From Bacteroidota bacterium (lineage in GTDB: Bacteria > Bacteroidota > Ignavibacteria > Ignavibacteriales > Melioribacteraceae): a stretch of 13,389 nucleotides of DNA. The position numbers were made by a program, and so were the translations under genes. The notes under the pieces are model-generated. The model saw only the letters and a list, made by a program, of their open reading frames with translations, did no database searches and was not told the origin of the DNA. Of the stretch, positions 6,483-13,389 are shown piece after piece; positions within the stretch are counted from its first letter, which is position 1, and each line of letters begins with the position of its first letter. The DNA lies in assembly GCA_023447335.1 (NCBI GenBank), contig JAEXOD010000097.1, forward strand, positions 1-13,389, given 5' to 3'.

Positions 6483-7643
6483 ATGAAAAATTTTATGTTT
6501 TACAATCCAGTTAAAATTATTTTTGGAAAAGGTGAATTAAATAAATTGAATGGTTTAATATTAGCGGATAAAAAGGTTTTAGTTTTATATGGCGGGGGAA
6601 GCATTAAGAAAAACGGTGTTTATTCAGCAGTAATAGATGCACTTAAAGAATATAAAGTTTATGAATTTTCAGGGATTGAACCTAATCCAAGATATGAAAC
6701 ATGTATGAAGGCAGTAGATTTAATAAAAAAAGAAAATATTGACTTTTTACTTGCAGTGGGCGGAGGTTCTGTAATTGATGCAACAAAATTTATTGCAGCA
6801 GCAGTGAACTATATTAGCGGTGATCCTTGGGATATTTTAGCAAATGGTGTAAGACCTAAAACCGCACTTCCGTTTGGCGTAGTATTAACATTACCTGCAA
6901 CAGGAAGCGAGATGAATTCCGGAAGCGTTATTACAAGAGAATCTACACAAGAAAAATTTGCATTTGGTTCTCCCGTCACTTTTCCGCAGTTTTCGATACT
7001 TTTACCGGATGCAGCAGCCACGTTACCAAAAAAACAAGTTGCAAACGGTGTTGCCGATGCATTTGTTCATGTTATTGAGCAATATGTTAATTATCCTGTG
7101 AATGCAAAATTACAAGATAGATTTGCAGAATCAATTTTACAAACTTTGATTGAAATTGGTCCGAAAGTAGTAGAAAATCCTGAAGATTATGAATTGATGA
7201 GTAATTTAATGTGGTCTGCAACTATGGCATTAAACGGTTTAATAGGTGTTGCCGTACCTCAAGATTGGGGTATTCATATGATAGGGCATGAATTAACAGC
7301 ATTGCATGAAATTGATCATGCTCGTACATTAGCTATTGTTTTACCAGGTTATTGGAAAGTATTAAAAAACGAAAAGAGAGAAAAAATTCTTCAATACGGA
7401 GAAAGAGTACTTGGTGTTTCCGAAGGGGATGAGAAAGAGAGAATTGATTTGATAATTAAAAAGACTGAAGAGTTTTTTAATTCTTTAGGTATCTATACTA
7501 AATTAGCAGATTATGGTATAAAAGAGGATTCAATTGATAAAATAAGTAATCGATTTTTGGAAAGAAAATGGATGAAAATAGGAGATAGAGGACTAGTTAC
7601 TCCTGATAGCGTGAAAACGATATTAACTACTCAATTGATATAA
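6483..7643 (+). CDS. Iron-containing NAD(P)H-dependent alcohol dehydrogenase (YqhD/BdhA type)
   Basis: A 386-residue group III alcohol dehydrogenase that interconverts aldehydes and alcohols in the cytosol; relatives detoxify short-chain aldehydes (YqhD) or form butanol (BdhA). The N-terminal Rossmann-like domain (about 1-185) binds the nucleotide through LYGGGSIKKNG (35-45) and AVGGGSVIDATK (91-102), with PATGSEMNSGS at 138-148. The helical C-terminal domain holds the metal site: Asp192, His196, His265 and His279 fall exactly two residues before E. coli YqhD ligands Asp194, His198, His267 and His281, so the site is complete. The GGGS motif near residue 37 is shared with the NADPH-using YqhD and hints at NADPH preference. 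The start at 6483 is chosen over an in-frame ATG at 6453 because of AGGAG. It is divergent from trmO. No clear terminator follows: a 6-bp stem at 7649-7663 lacks a T-run. Confidence 0.93.
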   Translation: MKNFMFYNPVKIIFGKGELNKLNGLILADKKVLVLYGGGSIKKNGVYSAVIDALKEYKVYEFSGIEPNPRYETCMKAVDLIKKENIDFLLAVGGGSVIDATKFIAAAVNYISGDPWDILANGVRPKTALPFGVVLTLPATGSEMNSGSVITRESTQEKFAFGSPVTFPQFSILLPDAAATLPKKQVANGVADAFVHVIEQYVNYPVNAKLQDRFAESILQTLIEIGPKVVENPEDYELMSNLMWSATMALNGLIGVAVPQDWGIHMIGHELTALHEIDHARTLAIVLPGYWKVLKNEKREKILQYGERVLGVSEGDEKERIDLIIKKTEEFFNSLGIYTKLADYGIKEDSIDKISNRFLERKWMKIGDRGLVTPDSVKTILTTQLI

Positions 7644-7896
7644 TTCCGAATCTTCAAAAGATTTGATAATGTAATGATTATGTATTTTTTACATTGAATT
7701 ATGTGTTCTTAAAAATTATTATATTTTTTGAGTTTTTATAGCAGATATAAATATTAAAATAAATTTGAATGTTTTAGAATATATTTTAATAGTATTCAGT
7801 AATTGAATATTAATTTTGCACTAATAGAATTAGCTAAAATTAACATTTTTTAGTTGACTCGGTTTTTTATAACTTGAATCCAAACGATTTGTGTTT

Positions 7897-8226
7897 ATGA
7901 GTTCTATTTTTATAAATTACTTAGGCTTCAACAAATATTTTACAAAACAATTAATAATAACTAATATTATGAATTTATTAGACTTAACTATTTGGAGCTT
8001 TGTTGTTACTTTAATTAATATCCCTTTTGGTTATTTAAGAGCTAATAAAAAGGTTTTTTCTTTTAAGTGGTTTGTTTATATTCATTCACCGGTTATTCTA
8101 ATATACTTATTGAAAATTTACTTTGATGTAAATAGATCAATTTTTACAACATTTATATTATTTTTATTCTTTATTTTAGGGCAAATTATGGGTAAAAATT
8201 TATATTATTTTAATAAAATAAATTGA
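7897..8226 (+). CDS. Small membrane protein of unknown function
   Basis: A 109-residue very hydrophobic protein that I do not recognise with confidence. Three transmembrane helices are likely at about 28-47, 58-76 and 81-99, with a basic loop (RANKKVFSFK) between the first two. The segment INIPFGYLRANKKVFSFKWF followed by YIHSPVILIYLLKIYF looks like a constrained, conserved membrane unit rather than random hydrophobic coding. The start is uncertain: GTG at 7891, ATG at 7897 and ATG at 7969 are in frame, and none has a good Shine-Dalgarno; the 7969 start would leave 85 residues and still keep all helices. It stands alone between the alcohol dehydrogenase and the histidine kinase genes, with gaps of about 250 and 100 bp, so no operon partner is implied. 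Confidence 0.6.
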   Translation: MSSIFINYLGFNKYFTKQLIITNIMNLLDLTIWSFVVTLINIPFGYLRANKKVFSFKWFVYIHSPVILIYLLKIYFDVNRSIFTTFILFLFFILGQIMGKNLYYFNKIN

Positions 8227-8283
8227 ATTTTTAAAAAATCGACAAAATCGTTTAGTTTTATTTTAGAAATTTTACTATTTTAA

Positions 8284-8301
8284 TAATACTTAAAAGTATT
8301 A
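8284..8301. promoter_or_regulatory. Palindrome upstream of the histidine kinase
   Basis: TAATACTT-AA-AAGTATTA is a perfect 8-bp inverted repeat with a 2-base centre, 25 bases before the kinase start codon. It has the shape of an operator for a dimeric regulator; in such A+T-rich DNA chance occurrence is also possible. Confidence 0.35.
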
Positions 8302-8326
8302 ATTATTAGGTAAAAGAGAATTAGTT

Positions 8327-11300
8327 TTGCAAACACAAAATAATAAATGGATATATTTAATTTACGGGGGAATTATCCTTTTTATTATTGGTGTAATCTA
8401 TATCAACTTAATTATTTTTAATACTCATATTACCGCATTAAAAAATGAAATGCTTGAACAGTTGGGTTTATTATCTTCTGTTAAATCGACTCAATTATAT
8501 GTGTGGGAGACTAACGTAAAAAAGTCAATAGATTATTTTATCAGAGCACCATATCTTGATGATTTAAATTTTGAGGATCTTAAAAAACAAAATGAGAATA
8601 ACAGCATAAAGTTATTTGAAAGAAGTGCTGATGTTATAAGACAACATGGATTTATTGATGGAATTAATATAATTGATACAAATCTTAATGTTATTAATAG
8701 ATTCCCCCGGAATAAGGAGATTAAGATTTCTTCAAGCATTAAGCTTTTAGTAAAAAAAATTAAAAAAAAATTTCTAATTGATAATGCCGCTTATATTAAA
8801 AAAAAGAAGAATATAAATAATAAAGTACCTCCATTTTTATATAAAGTGGATGATACAAATTTCGAAATAATAAATAACACTATGCATTATAACGTTATCA
8901 CTATGTTTACAAAAAAAACCGATAACGGTTATAAATTGTTAGGATACTACATATTTTCTACAAGAATCAGCTCTGCTTTTGCAATTCTTTTGAAGCCTCA
9001 TTCAATCGGTAAAAAAATGTTTAGTGTAGAGTTAATAAAGACTTATAATTATCAGCCAAATAAAGTAATTAGAATTGTTCCAACGACAATGGGATCGTAT
9101 AAAATTGAATATGGTATAAGTAATATCCCTCTATTTTATTTACCAAAACAGTATCATTATTCATCCGAAAAAAATCACTTAAATTATTTTGAAGGCTTTG
9201 ATAGAGATAACGAACTTGTTTTAGCAAATTTAACAAGAAGAAATATGAATTTCTTCTTGTTAACAAAAATTAACCTTAAAGAGTTTAGTGATTATAAACA
9301 AATATTTGCATTATATCTTTTTGGATTAACATTGATAATAATAATTGGTAGCTTTATATTATTTTATATTTTTAAAGGTTATTTTAAGAACGCAAATTAC
9401 AAAAAAGAATATGAATTATTGGTTGAACGGCAGGCATATCAAATTAGATATGAAACCTTACTTAAAAATGCAAACGATGCTATTGTTTTATATGATAAGA
9501 CGGGAAGAATTCTAGAATATAATGATAAATTTGCTGCCGTATTTGGTTTTGAAAATAAAAAATCAGTTAACTTAACAATTGATAGAATTTGGGCTAAAGA
9601 AAGTTATATAAATGAAAAAGATGTAATATTAAATAATGAGCTTTTTTACGGTAAATTATTTGAGTCGTTAAATGTTGATAAAAATTTCAAAGTATTTCCC
9701 GTTGAAGTTAGTATAAGAAGCGTAAAAATAGAAAACTTAACATTTAATCAAGCAATTATAAGAGATATATCTGAAAGAAAAAACAACGAGATTGCTTTAA
9801 CTGAATCTAAAGAAAAATATAAAAATCTTGTAGAAAACATTAATGATGTACTTTTTACTATTGATAGAAAAGGGATAGTAAAATATATTAGCCCTGTTAT
9901 TTATAATATTACGGGTTTTACGGAAGATGAAATATTAAATCATAATTTTTATGATTTTTTAACAATTAATGAAAGAGAAAAAGCATTAGAAATTAAAGAT
10001 GCGTTACTTACAAAAGAAAATAATACTTCGATAATTTCTTTACAGAAAAAAAGCGGCGAATTATGTTATGTAAAAGTATCAACTAGATTAAATAAGCCGA
10101 ATAAAGGTGATCTAATTATAACAGGAGTTTTAACTGATGTAACTTACGAAAAAGAACTGGAGTTAATGTTAGAGAAAGAAAGATCCGACTTAAAAACAAT
10201 TATTGATCTTTCTCCGGTTGCAATTTACTTTAAAGACCGTTATAATAATTATATAAAGGTAAATAAAGCAGCAGCGTTAATCAGTAATTCTGAAGTAGAA
10301 TCTATTCAAGGTAAATCTGCTAGAGAGATATTCCCAAATACACATGATATTTATTATAAAGAAGATATCGAAATTATGACTTCGGGGATGCCAAAATTTG
10401 CAATTACAGAAAAACTTGATATAAACGGTAGATTAGTTTGGTTACGTTCAGATAAAGTACCGTGGTATAATGAAAAAGGAGAAGTGGCAGGTATAATTTG
10501 TTTTTCTGTTGATATAACAGAGCAGATTAATGCAGAAAATGATTTATTAAGAGAAAAAGAACTATTACAATGGATTTTAAAAACTATACCTGTCGGAGTA
10601 GTTTATATAAATAAAAACGGTGAAATTTTATTAGGGAATAGTGCGGCAGAAAAAATATTTGAATTATCGTTTGATTCAATAGAAAAATACACCTATTTTT
10701 CATCTGAACTTAAACTATATGAACCGGACGGAAACGAAGTAGCAGACGAAGAAAACCCTTTTAATAGTGCGTTTTCAAAAAATAACCAAATTAAAGATAG
10801 AGAGTTATGCTTTTATAAAAAAGATGGAAATATGATTATACTAAGCATAAATATATCTTTAATAAATGATAAAACTGGAAACATTGAAGGACTTGTTGGT
10901 TCTATTGAAGATATTACAAAACGTAAAGAATACGAGAAAGCTTTAAAAGAAAGTGAATTACGATATCGTTCTTTATTTGAAAGTATGCAGGAAGGATTTG
11001 GTTTACATGAAATTATTTGCGATAATAACGGTAAACCGATTGATTATAGATTTTTAGAGATTAATCCTAGTTTCGAAAGATTAACGGGATTAAAATCTAG
11101 CGAAATAATTAACAAAACTGCAAAAGAAGTATTACCGAACTTGGAAGATTTTTGGATTGAGCAATACGGTAAAATTGCTCTAAAGCCAAGTTATACAGAA
11201 TTTGAAAGCTTTTCGAATGATTTAGGAAAGTATTTTAAAGTTTCTGCATTTTCGGTTGTAAAGGGTATTTTTGCCGTACTATTTGAAGATATAACAGATA

Positions 11301-12184
11301 AGAAGAAAATTGAACAAGAACTTGAACTACATAGGCAAAACTTAGAAATAATGGTTAAGGTTAGAACACAAGAACTAAACAAGTCCAATATTATGTTAGG
11401 TCAAGAGATTGAAAAAGGGAGAGGAACCGAGATGATGTTGAAGAGAACTTTGGAAGAAGTTCAACGATTTAGTGATTTGAAGACTAGATTTATTTCAACC
11501 GCTTCACATGAATTTAGAACTCCTTTAACAACTATTTCTTCATCTATACAATTATTGCGTGATTATGGTAAAAAATGGGATAATTTCAAGTATGTACAGC
11601 ATATAGAACGCATTTTAAGAACGATTGATAATTTAACAGATCTAATTAATGATGTATTATTAGTTAGTAGAGTAGAAAGCGGCAAAATAGAATTTAACCC
11701 GTCTTTGGAAGATTTGAATTTATTCTGTTTAAAATTGATTGATGAATTAAAAAATGATTTTGCAAAAAATCATATAATTGATTACACTTATAGAGCAGAT
11801 AGAAAGGAATATTTTATTGATATAAAACTTTTAAGATCTATACTTACAAATTTATTGACTAATGCTATTAAATACTCTTCAGTCGGTGAAGTAATAAAAG
11901 TTATAATTGAAAGTAATGAAAGTTTTGTAAAGTTATTAATTATCGATAACGGAATCGGAATTTCAGGAGATGATTTAGAACATTTATTTGAACCGTTTCA
12001 TAGGGGTAAAAATGTTGCCGATATAAATGGAACCGGTTTAGGTATGTCAATTATTAAAAGATATGTAGAAGTTCATCAAGGAAACATCGAAGTAAAAAGT
12101 GAACTTAACAAAGGAACAACAGTAAAACTTAACATTCCAATATTATTGCCGGAGAAAGTGAAGGATGAAGGTCCTAATAATTGA
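8327..12184 (+). CDS. Membrane multi-PAS sensor histidine kinase
   Basis: A 1285-residue sensor kinase. Transmembrane helices at about 9-31 and 326-349 bracket a periplasmic sensor of about 295 residues. It begins with an amphipathic stretch (SVKSTQLYVWETNVKKSIDYF) reminiscent of Cache-type sensors. Five PAS-like domains follow at about 372-485, 496-608, 622-733, 746-866 and 878-993, several ending in the usual PAC-type DIT/DIS-E-K motif. A coiled coil (about 995-1050) leads to the HisKA domain with phosphoacceptor His1061 in SHEFRTPL. The ATPase domain has Asn1175/Asn1179 (N box), DNGIGI at 1207-1212, FEPFHRG at 1221-1227 and GTGLGM at 1235-1240, so it looks fully active. The start is TTG with AGAG eight bases upstream; the next methionine (42) would remove the first helix, so TTG is preferred. 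The 3' end overlaps the response regulator gene by 20 bp, so the two are translationally coupled partners. The signal is unknown. Confidence 0.93.
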   Translation: MQTQNNKWIYLIYGGIILFIIGVIYINLIIFNTHITALKNEMLEQLGLLSSVKSTQLYVWETNVKKSIDYFIRAPYLDDLNFEDLKKQNENNSIKLFERSADVIRQHGFIDGINIIDTNLNVINRFPRNKEIKISSSIKLLVKKIKKKFLIDNAAYIKKKKNINNKVPPFLYKVDDTNFEIINNTMHYNVITMFTKKTDNGYKLLGYYIFSTRISSAFAILLKPHSIGKKMFSVELIKTYNYQPNKVIRIVPTTMGSYKIEYGISNIPLFYLPKQYHYSSEKNHLNYFEGFDRDNELVLANLTRRNMNFFLLTKINLKEFSDYKQIFALYLFGLTLIIIIGSFILFYIFKGYFKNANYKKEYELLVERQAYQIRYETLLKNANDAIVLYDKTGRILEYNDKFAAVFGFENKKSVNLTIDRIWAKESYINEKDVILNNELFYGKLFESLNVDKNFKVFPVEVSIRSVKIENLTFNQAIIRDISERKNNEIALTESKEKYKNLVENINDVLFTIDRKGIVKYISPVIYNITGFTEDEILNHNFYDFLTINEREKALEIKDALLTKENNTSIISLQKKSGELCYVKVSTRLNKPNKGDLIITGVLTDVTYEKELELMLEKERSDLKTIIDLSPVAIYFKDRYNNYIKVNKAAALISNSEVESIQGKSAREIFPNTHDIYYKEDIEIMTSGMPKFAITEKLDINGRLVWLRSDKVPWYNEKGEVAGIICFSVDITEQINAENDLLREKELLQWILKTIPVGVVYINKNGEILLGNSAAEKIFELSFDSIEKYTYFSSELKLYEPDGNEVADEENPFNSAFSKNNQIKDRELCFYKKDGNMIILSINISLINDKTGNIEGLVGSIEDITKRKEYEKALKESELRYRSLFESMQEGFGLHEIICDNNGKPIDYRFLEINPSFERLTGLKSSEIINKTAKEVLPNLEDFWIEQYGKIALKPSYTEFESFSNDLGKYFKVSAFSVVKGIFAVLFEDITDKKKIEQELELHRQNLEIMVKVRTQELNKSNIMLGQEIEKGRGTEMMLKRTLEEVQRFSDLKTRFISTASHEFRTPLTTISSSIQLLRDYGKKWDNFKYVQHIERILRTIDNLTDLINDVLLVSRVESGKIEFNPSLEDLNLFCLKLIDELKNDFAKNHIIDYTYRADRKEYFIDIKLLRSILTNLLTNAIKYSSVGEVIKVIIESNESFVKLLIIDNGIGISGDDLEHLFEPFHRGKNVADINGTGLGMSIIKRYVEVHQGNIEVKSELNKGTTVKLNIPILLPEKVKDEGPNN

Positions 12185-12920
12185 AGATGAAGCTGATATA
12201 AGAGAAAATATTGAAACATTATTAATTGAAGAAGGTTATACCGTAGAGACAGCATCGAACGGTTTTTTAGGCGTGGAAAAAGCTATAAAATTTTTACCTG
12301 ATATAATAATCTGTGATATTTTAATGAAAGGAAAATCAGGTTATGAAGTTTTAACAGATTTACTTGCGGAAAAAGTTACAAGATCTATCCCTTTTATCTT
12401 TTTAACTGCAAAAGTTGAACTAACTGATATAAGAAAAGGTATGCAGCTTGGGGCTGATGATTATTTAACCAAACCTTTTAAGAATAGTGAGTTATTAAAA
12501 GCTATTGAAACTCGTTTATTTAAAAGTAGAATTTACAAAGAACCCGAAAAAATTGAAAGTACTAATAAAAAAAAGATCAAAAAACTTACTTTAGAGGATC
12601 CTGTTTATTTAAGGTTAAAAGAAGAAGTTGTATTCTTTAAAGTTTCGGAAATTAATTTTATTGAATCGGCAAATCAGTATAGCCGAGTACACCTTAATAA
12701 CACCACATCATATGTATTCCATAAAGCCTTGTCAAAATGGGAAGAATTATTACCAGCGGAATTTTTCTTGAGGATACATAAAAAAACAATTATTAGGATA
12801 CAAAATGTGAAAAAAATTGAAAAATTTTACAATAATAATTATCTAATATACCTACCAAATATTGAAATTCCGTTTGAAGTAAGCAAAAGGAATGTATCTA
12901 AGCTTAATATTTTATATTAA
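12165..12920 (+). CDS. Response regulator with receiver and LytTR DNA-binding domains
   Basis: A 251-residue transcription regulator. The receiver domain (about 1-118) has the acidic pair Glu7/Asp8, the phosphoacceptor Asp51 in IICDILMKG, Thr81 and Lys103 in LTKPF. The loop after Asp51 reads LMKGKSG instead of the common MPxMDG. A lysine-rich linker (about 120-145) leads to a LytTR domain (about 148-248), identified by FIESANQYSRVHL, LPAEFFLRIHKKTIIRIQNVKKIE and a final strand pair. LytTR domains bind direct repeats with about two helical turns spacing; such repeats lie 27 bp after this gene. Its ATG lies inside the end of the kinase gene, with GGAG ten bases upstream, so the kinase is its cognate partner. 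LytTR regulators are more often paired with LytS-type kinases than with HisKA-type PAS kinases, which makes the pairing somewhat unusual. Confidence 0.94.
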   Translation: MKVLIIEDEADIRENIETLLIEEGYTVETASNGFLGVEKAIKFLPDIIICDILMKGKSGYEVLTDLLAEKVTRSIPFIFLTAKVELTDIRKGMQLGADDYLTKPFKNSELLKAIETRLFKSRIYKEPEKIESTNKKKIKKLTLEDPVYLRLKEEVVFFKVSEINFIESANQYSRVHLNNTTSYVFHKALSKWEELLPAEFFLRIHKKTIIRIQNVKKIEKFYNNNYLIYLPNIEIPFEVSKRNVSKLNILY

Positions 12921-12947
12921 TATTTCCCCATTTTTTTTAAAGATCTT

Positions 12948-12999
12948 CCCGTTTACAACACCTAATGCCCGTTTACAACACTTAATGCCCGTTTACAAC
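12948..12999 (+). promoter_or_regulatory. 20-bp-phased direct repeats, candidate LytTR operator
   Basis: CCCGTTTACAAC occurs at 12948-12959, 12968-12979 and 12988-12999. The eight bases between copies (ACCTAATG, ACTTAATG) differ at one position, so the unit is 20 bp repeated 2.6 times. The nine-base core CCCGTTTAC matches 7 of 9 positions of the published LytTR consensus [TA][AC][CA]GTTN[AG][TG] and shares CCGTT with the AlgR site. TTTACA in the third copy could also serve as a poor -35 box, with TATTTT 16 bases later. The array lies after a LytTR regulator gene and 87 bp before the next regulator gene. Confidence 0.7.
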
Positions 13000-13086
13000 T
13001 TTTTTATTGTATTTATTTTGTTTTGTAATTAGTTTTACATCAGACAAAAACAATATTAAGGTAGTTTTTAACAATTAAGAAGATAT

Positions 13087-13389
13087 ATGATGAATGATTC
13101 AAAAACGATATTAGTATTAGTTGTTGAAGATGAAAAGGATTTGAGGTTAAATCTAGAAGACATATTACAGTTCAATGGGTATGAGGCAATATCGGCAGAG
13201 AACGGTTTAGAAGGGTACAAAAGGGCGGTAGAGTTTGAGCCGGATATAATCATCAGCGATATTAGGATGCCGGAAATGGATGGATTGGAATTACTAAAAA
13301 AATTACAAGACAATCCAATTACAAGAACAATTCCGTTTATCTTTTTAACGGCAAAAGTAGAAATTGAGGATGTAAGGACAGGGATGGCT
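13087..13389 (+). CDS. Second response regulator, receiver domain (cut by window end)
   Basis: The first 101 codons of a response regulator; the gene runs off the right edge, so its output domain is unknown. The receiver has the acidic triad VVEDE at 12-16, phosphoacceptor Asp58 in IISDIRMPEMDG, and Thr88 followed by Ala in FLTAKVE; the conserved lysine lies beyond the window. ATG at 13087 is preceded by AAGAAG. The sequence closely follows the first regulator, including the shared segments IPFIFLTAKVE and PDIII-DI, so they are probably paralogues by local duplication. The phosphorylation loop here is the standard MPEMDG. It lies directly downstream of the repeat array, in the same direction, so control by the upstream LytTR regulator is likely but inferred. 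A cognate kinase is not visible in the window. Confidence 0.9.
   Translation, partial: MMNDSKTILVLVVEDEKDLRLNLEDILQFNGYEAISAENGLEGYKRAVEFEPDIIISDIRMPEMDGLELLKKLQDNPITRTIPFIFLTAKVEIEDVRTGMA

Noticed and set aside
7649..7663. Terminator after the alcohol dehydrogenase gene
   Set aside because: The stem AATCTT/AAGATT is only six A+T-rich pairs with a three-base loop and is not followed by a T-run.
8247..8255. ATCGTTTAG upstream of the kinase as a LytTR site
   Set aside because: It matches 8 of 9 consensus positions but is a single copy with no partner at 20-22 bp. Similar lone matches occur at 5531-5539 and 6434-6442, as expected by chance for so short a motif.
12948..12999. CRISPR array
   Set aside because: The intervals are 8 bp and nearly identical to each other, far too short for spacers, and there are no cas genes.

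Overview
This window comes from a strongly A+T-rich bacterial chromosome. Three things point to the Bacteroidota / Chlorobi / Ignavibacteria side of the tree: the protein style (a Fur-family regulator without the usual Cys4 zinc site, multi-PAS kinases, REC-LytTR regulators), an outer-membrane barrel protein that implies a Gram-negative envelope, and a TAnnTTTG-like -7 element in the best promoter. This placement is inference from sequence character, not from a marker gene.

Layout. Positions 1-463 hold no gene: a G+C-rich palindrome at the left edge, an inverted repeat, a short direct repeat and then featureless A+T-rich DNA up to a clean terminator. Positions 464-2214 (minus strand) are a compact oxidative-stress/iron operon, perR - bacterioferritin - Prx6-type peroxiredoxin. 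It has a readable promoter, a perfect 7-1-7 PerR-box palindrome just downstream of the expected transcription start, and a strong rho-independent terminator. Two long perfect hairpins lie next to each other at 2323-2397, between this operon and the next transcription unit. Positions 2443-5501 (minus) encode a putative outer-membrane beta-barrel protein followed 8 bp later by a Cache-domain chemoreceptor; the Shine-Dalgarno of the chemoreceptor overlaps the stop codon of the barrel gene. Positions 5563-6348 (minus) encode the tRNA methyltransferase TrmO, with its own promoter.

Divergent from trmO, on the plus strand, are an iron-dependent YqhD/BdhA-type alcohol dehydrogenase (6483-7643), a small three-helix membrane protein of unknown function (about 7897-8226), and a two-component system: a 1285-residue membrane histidine kinase with five PAS-like domains (8327-12184) and an overlapping REC-LytTR response regulator (12165-12920). 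Directly after it comes a 20-bp-phased array of three CCCGTTTACAAC repeats (12948-12999), and then the start of a second response regulator whose receiver domain resembles the first (13087 to the window edge).

The most interesting element is that repeat array. Its core matches 7 of 9 positions of the known LytTR-domain binding consensus, its phasing is about two helical turns, and it lies between the LytTR regulator and the next regulator gene. The simplest reading is an operator through which the first regulator controls the second, that is, a regulatory cascade. The rest of the window is good-quality but largely ordinary accessory and housekeeping content.
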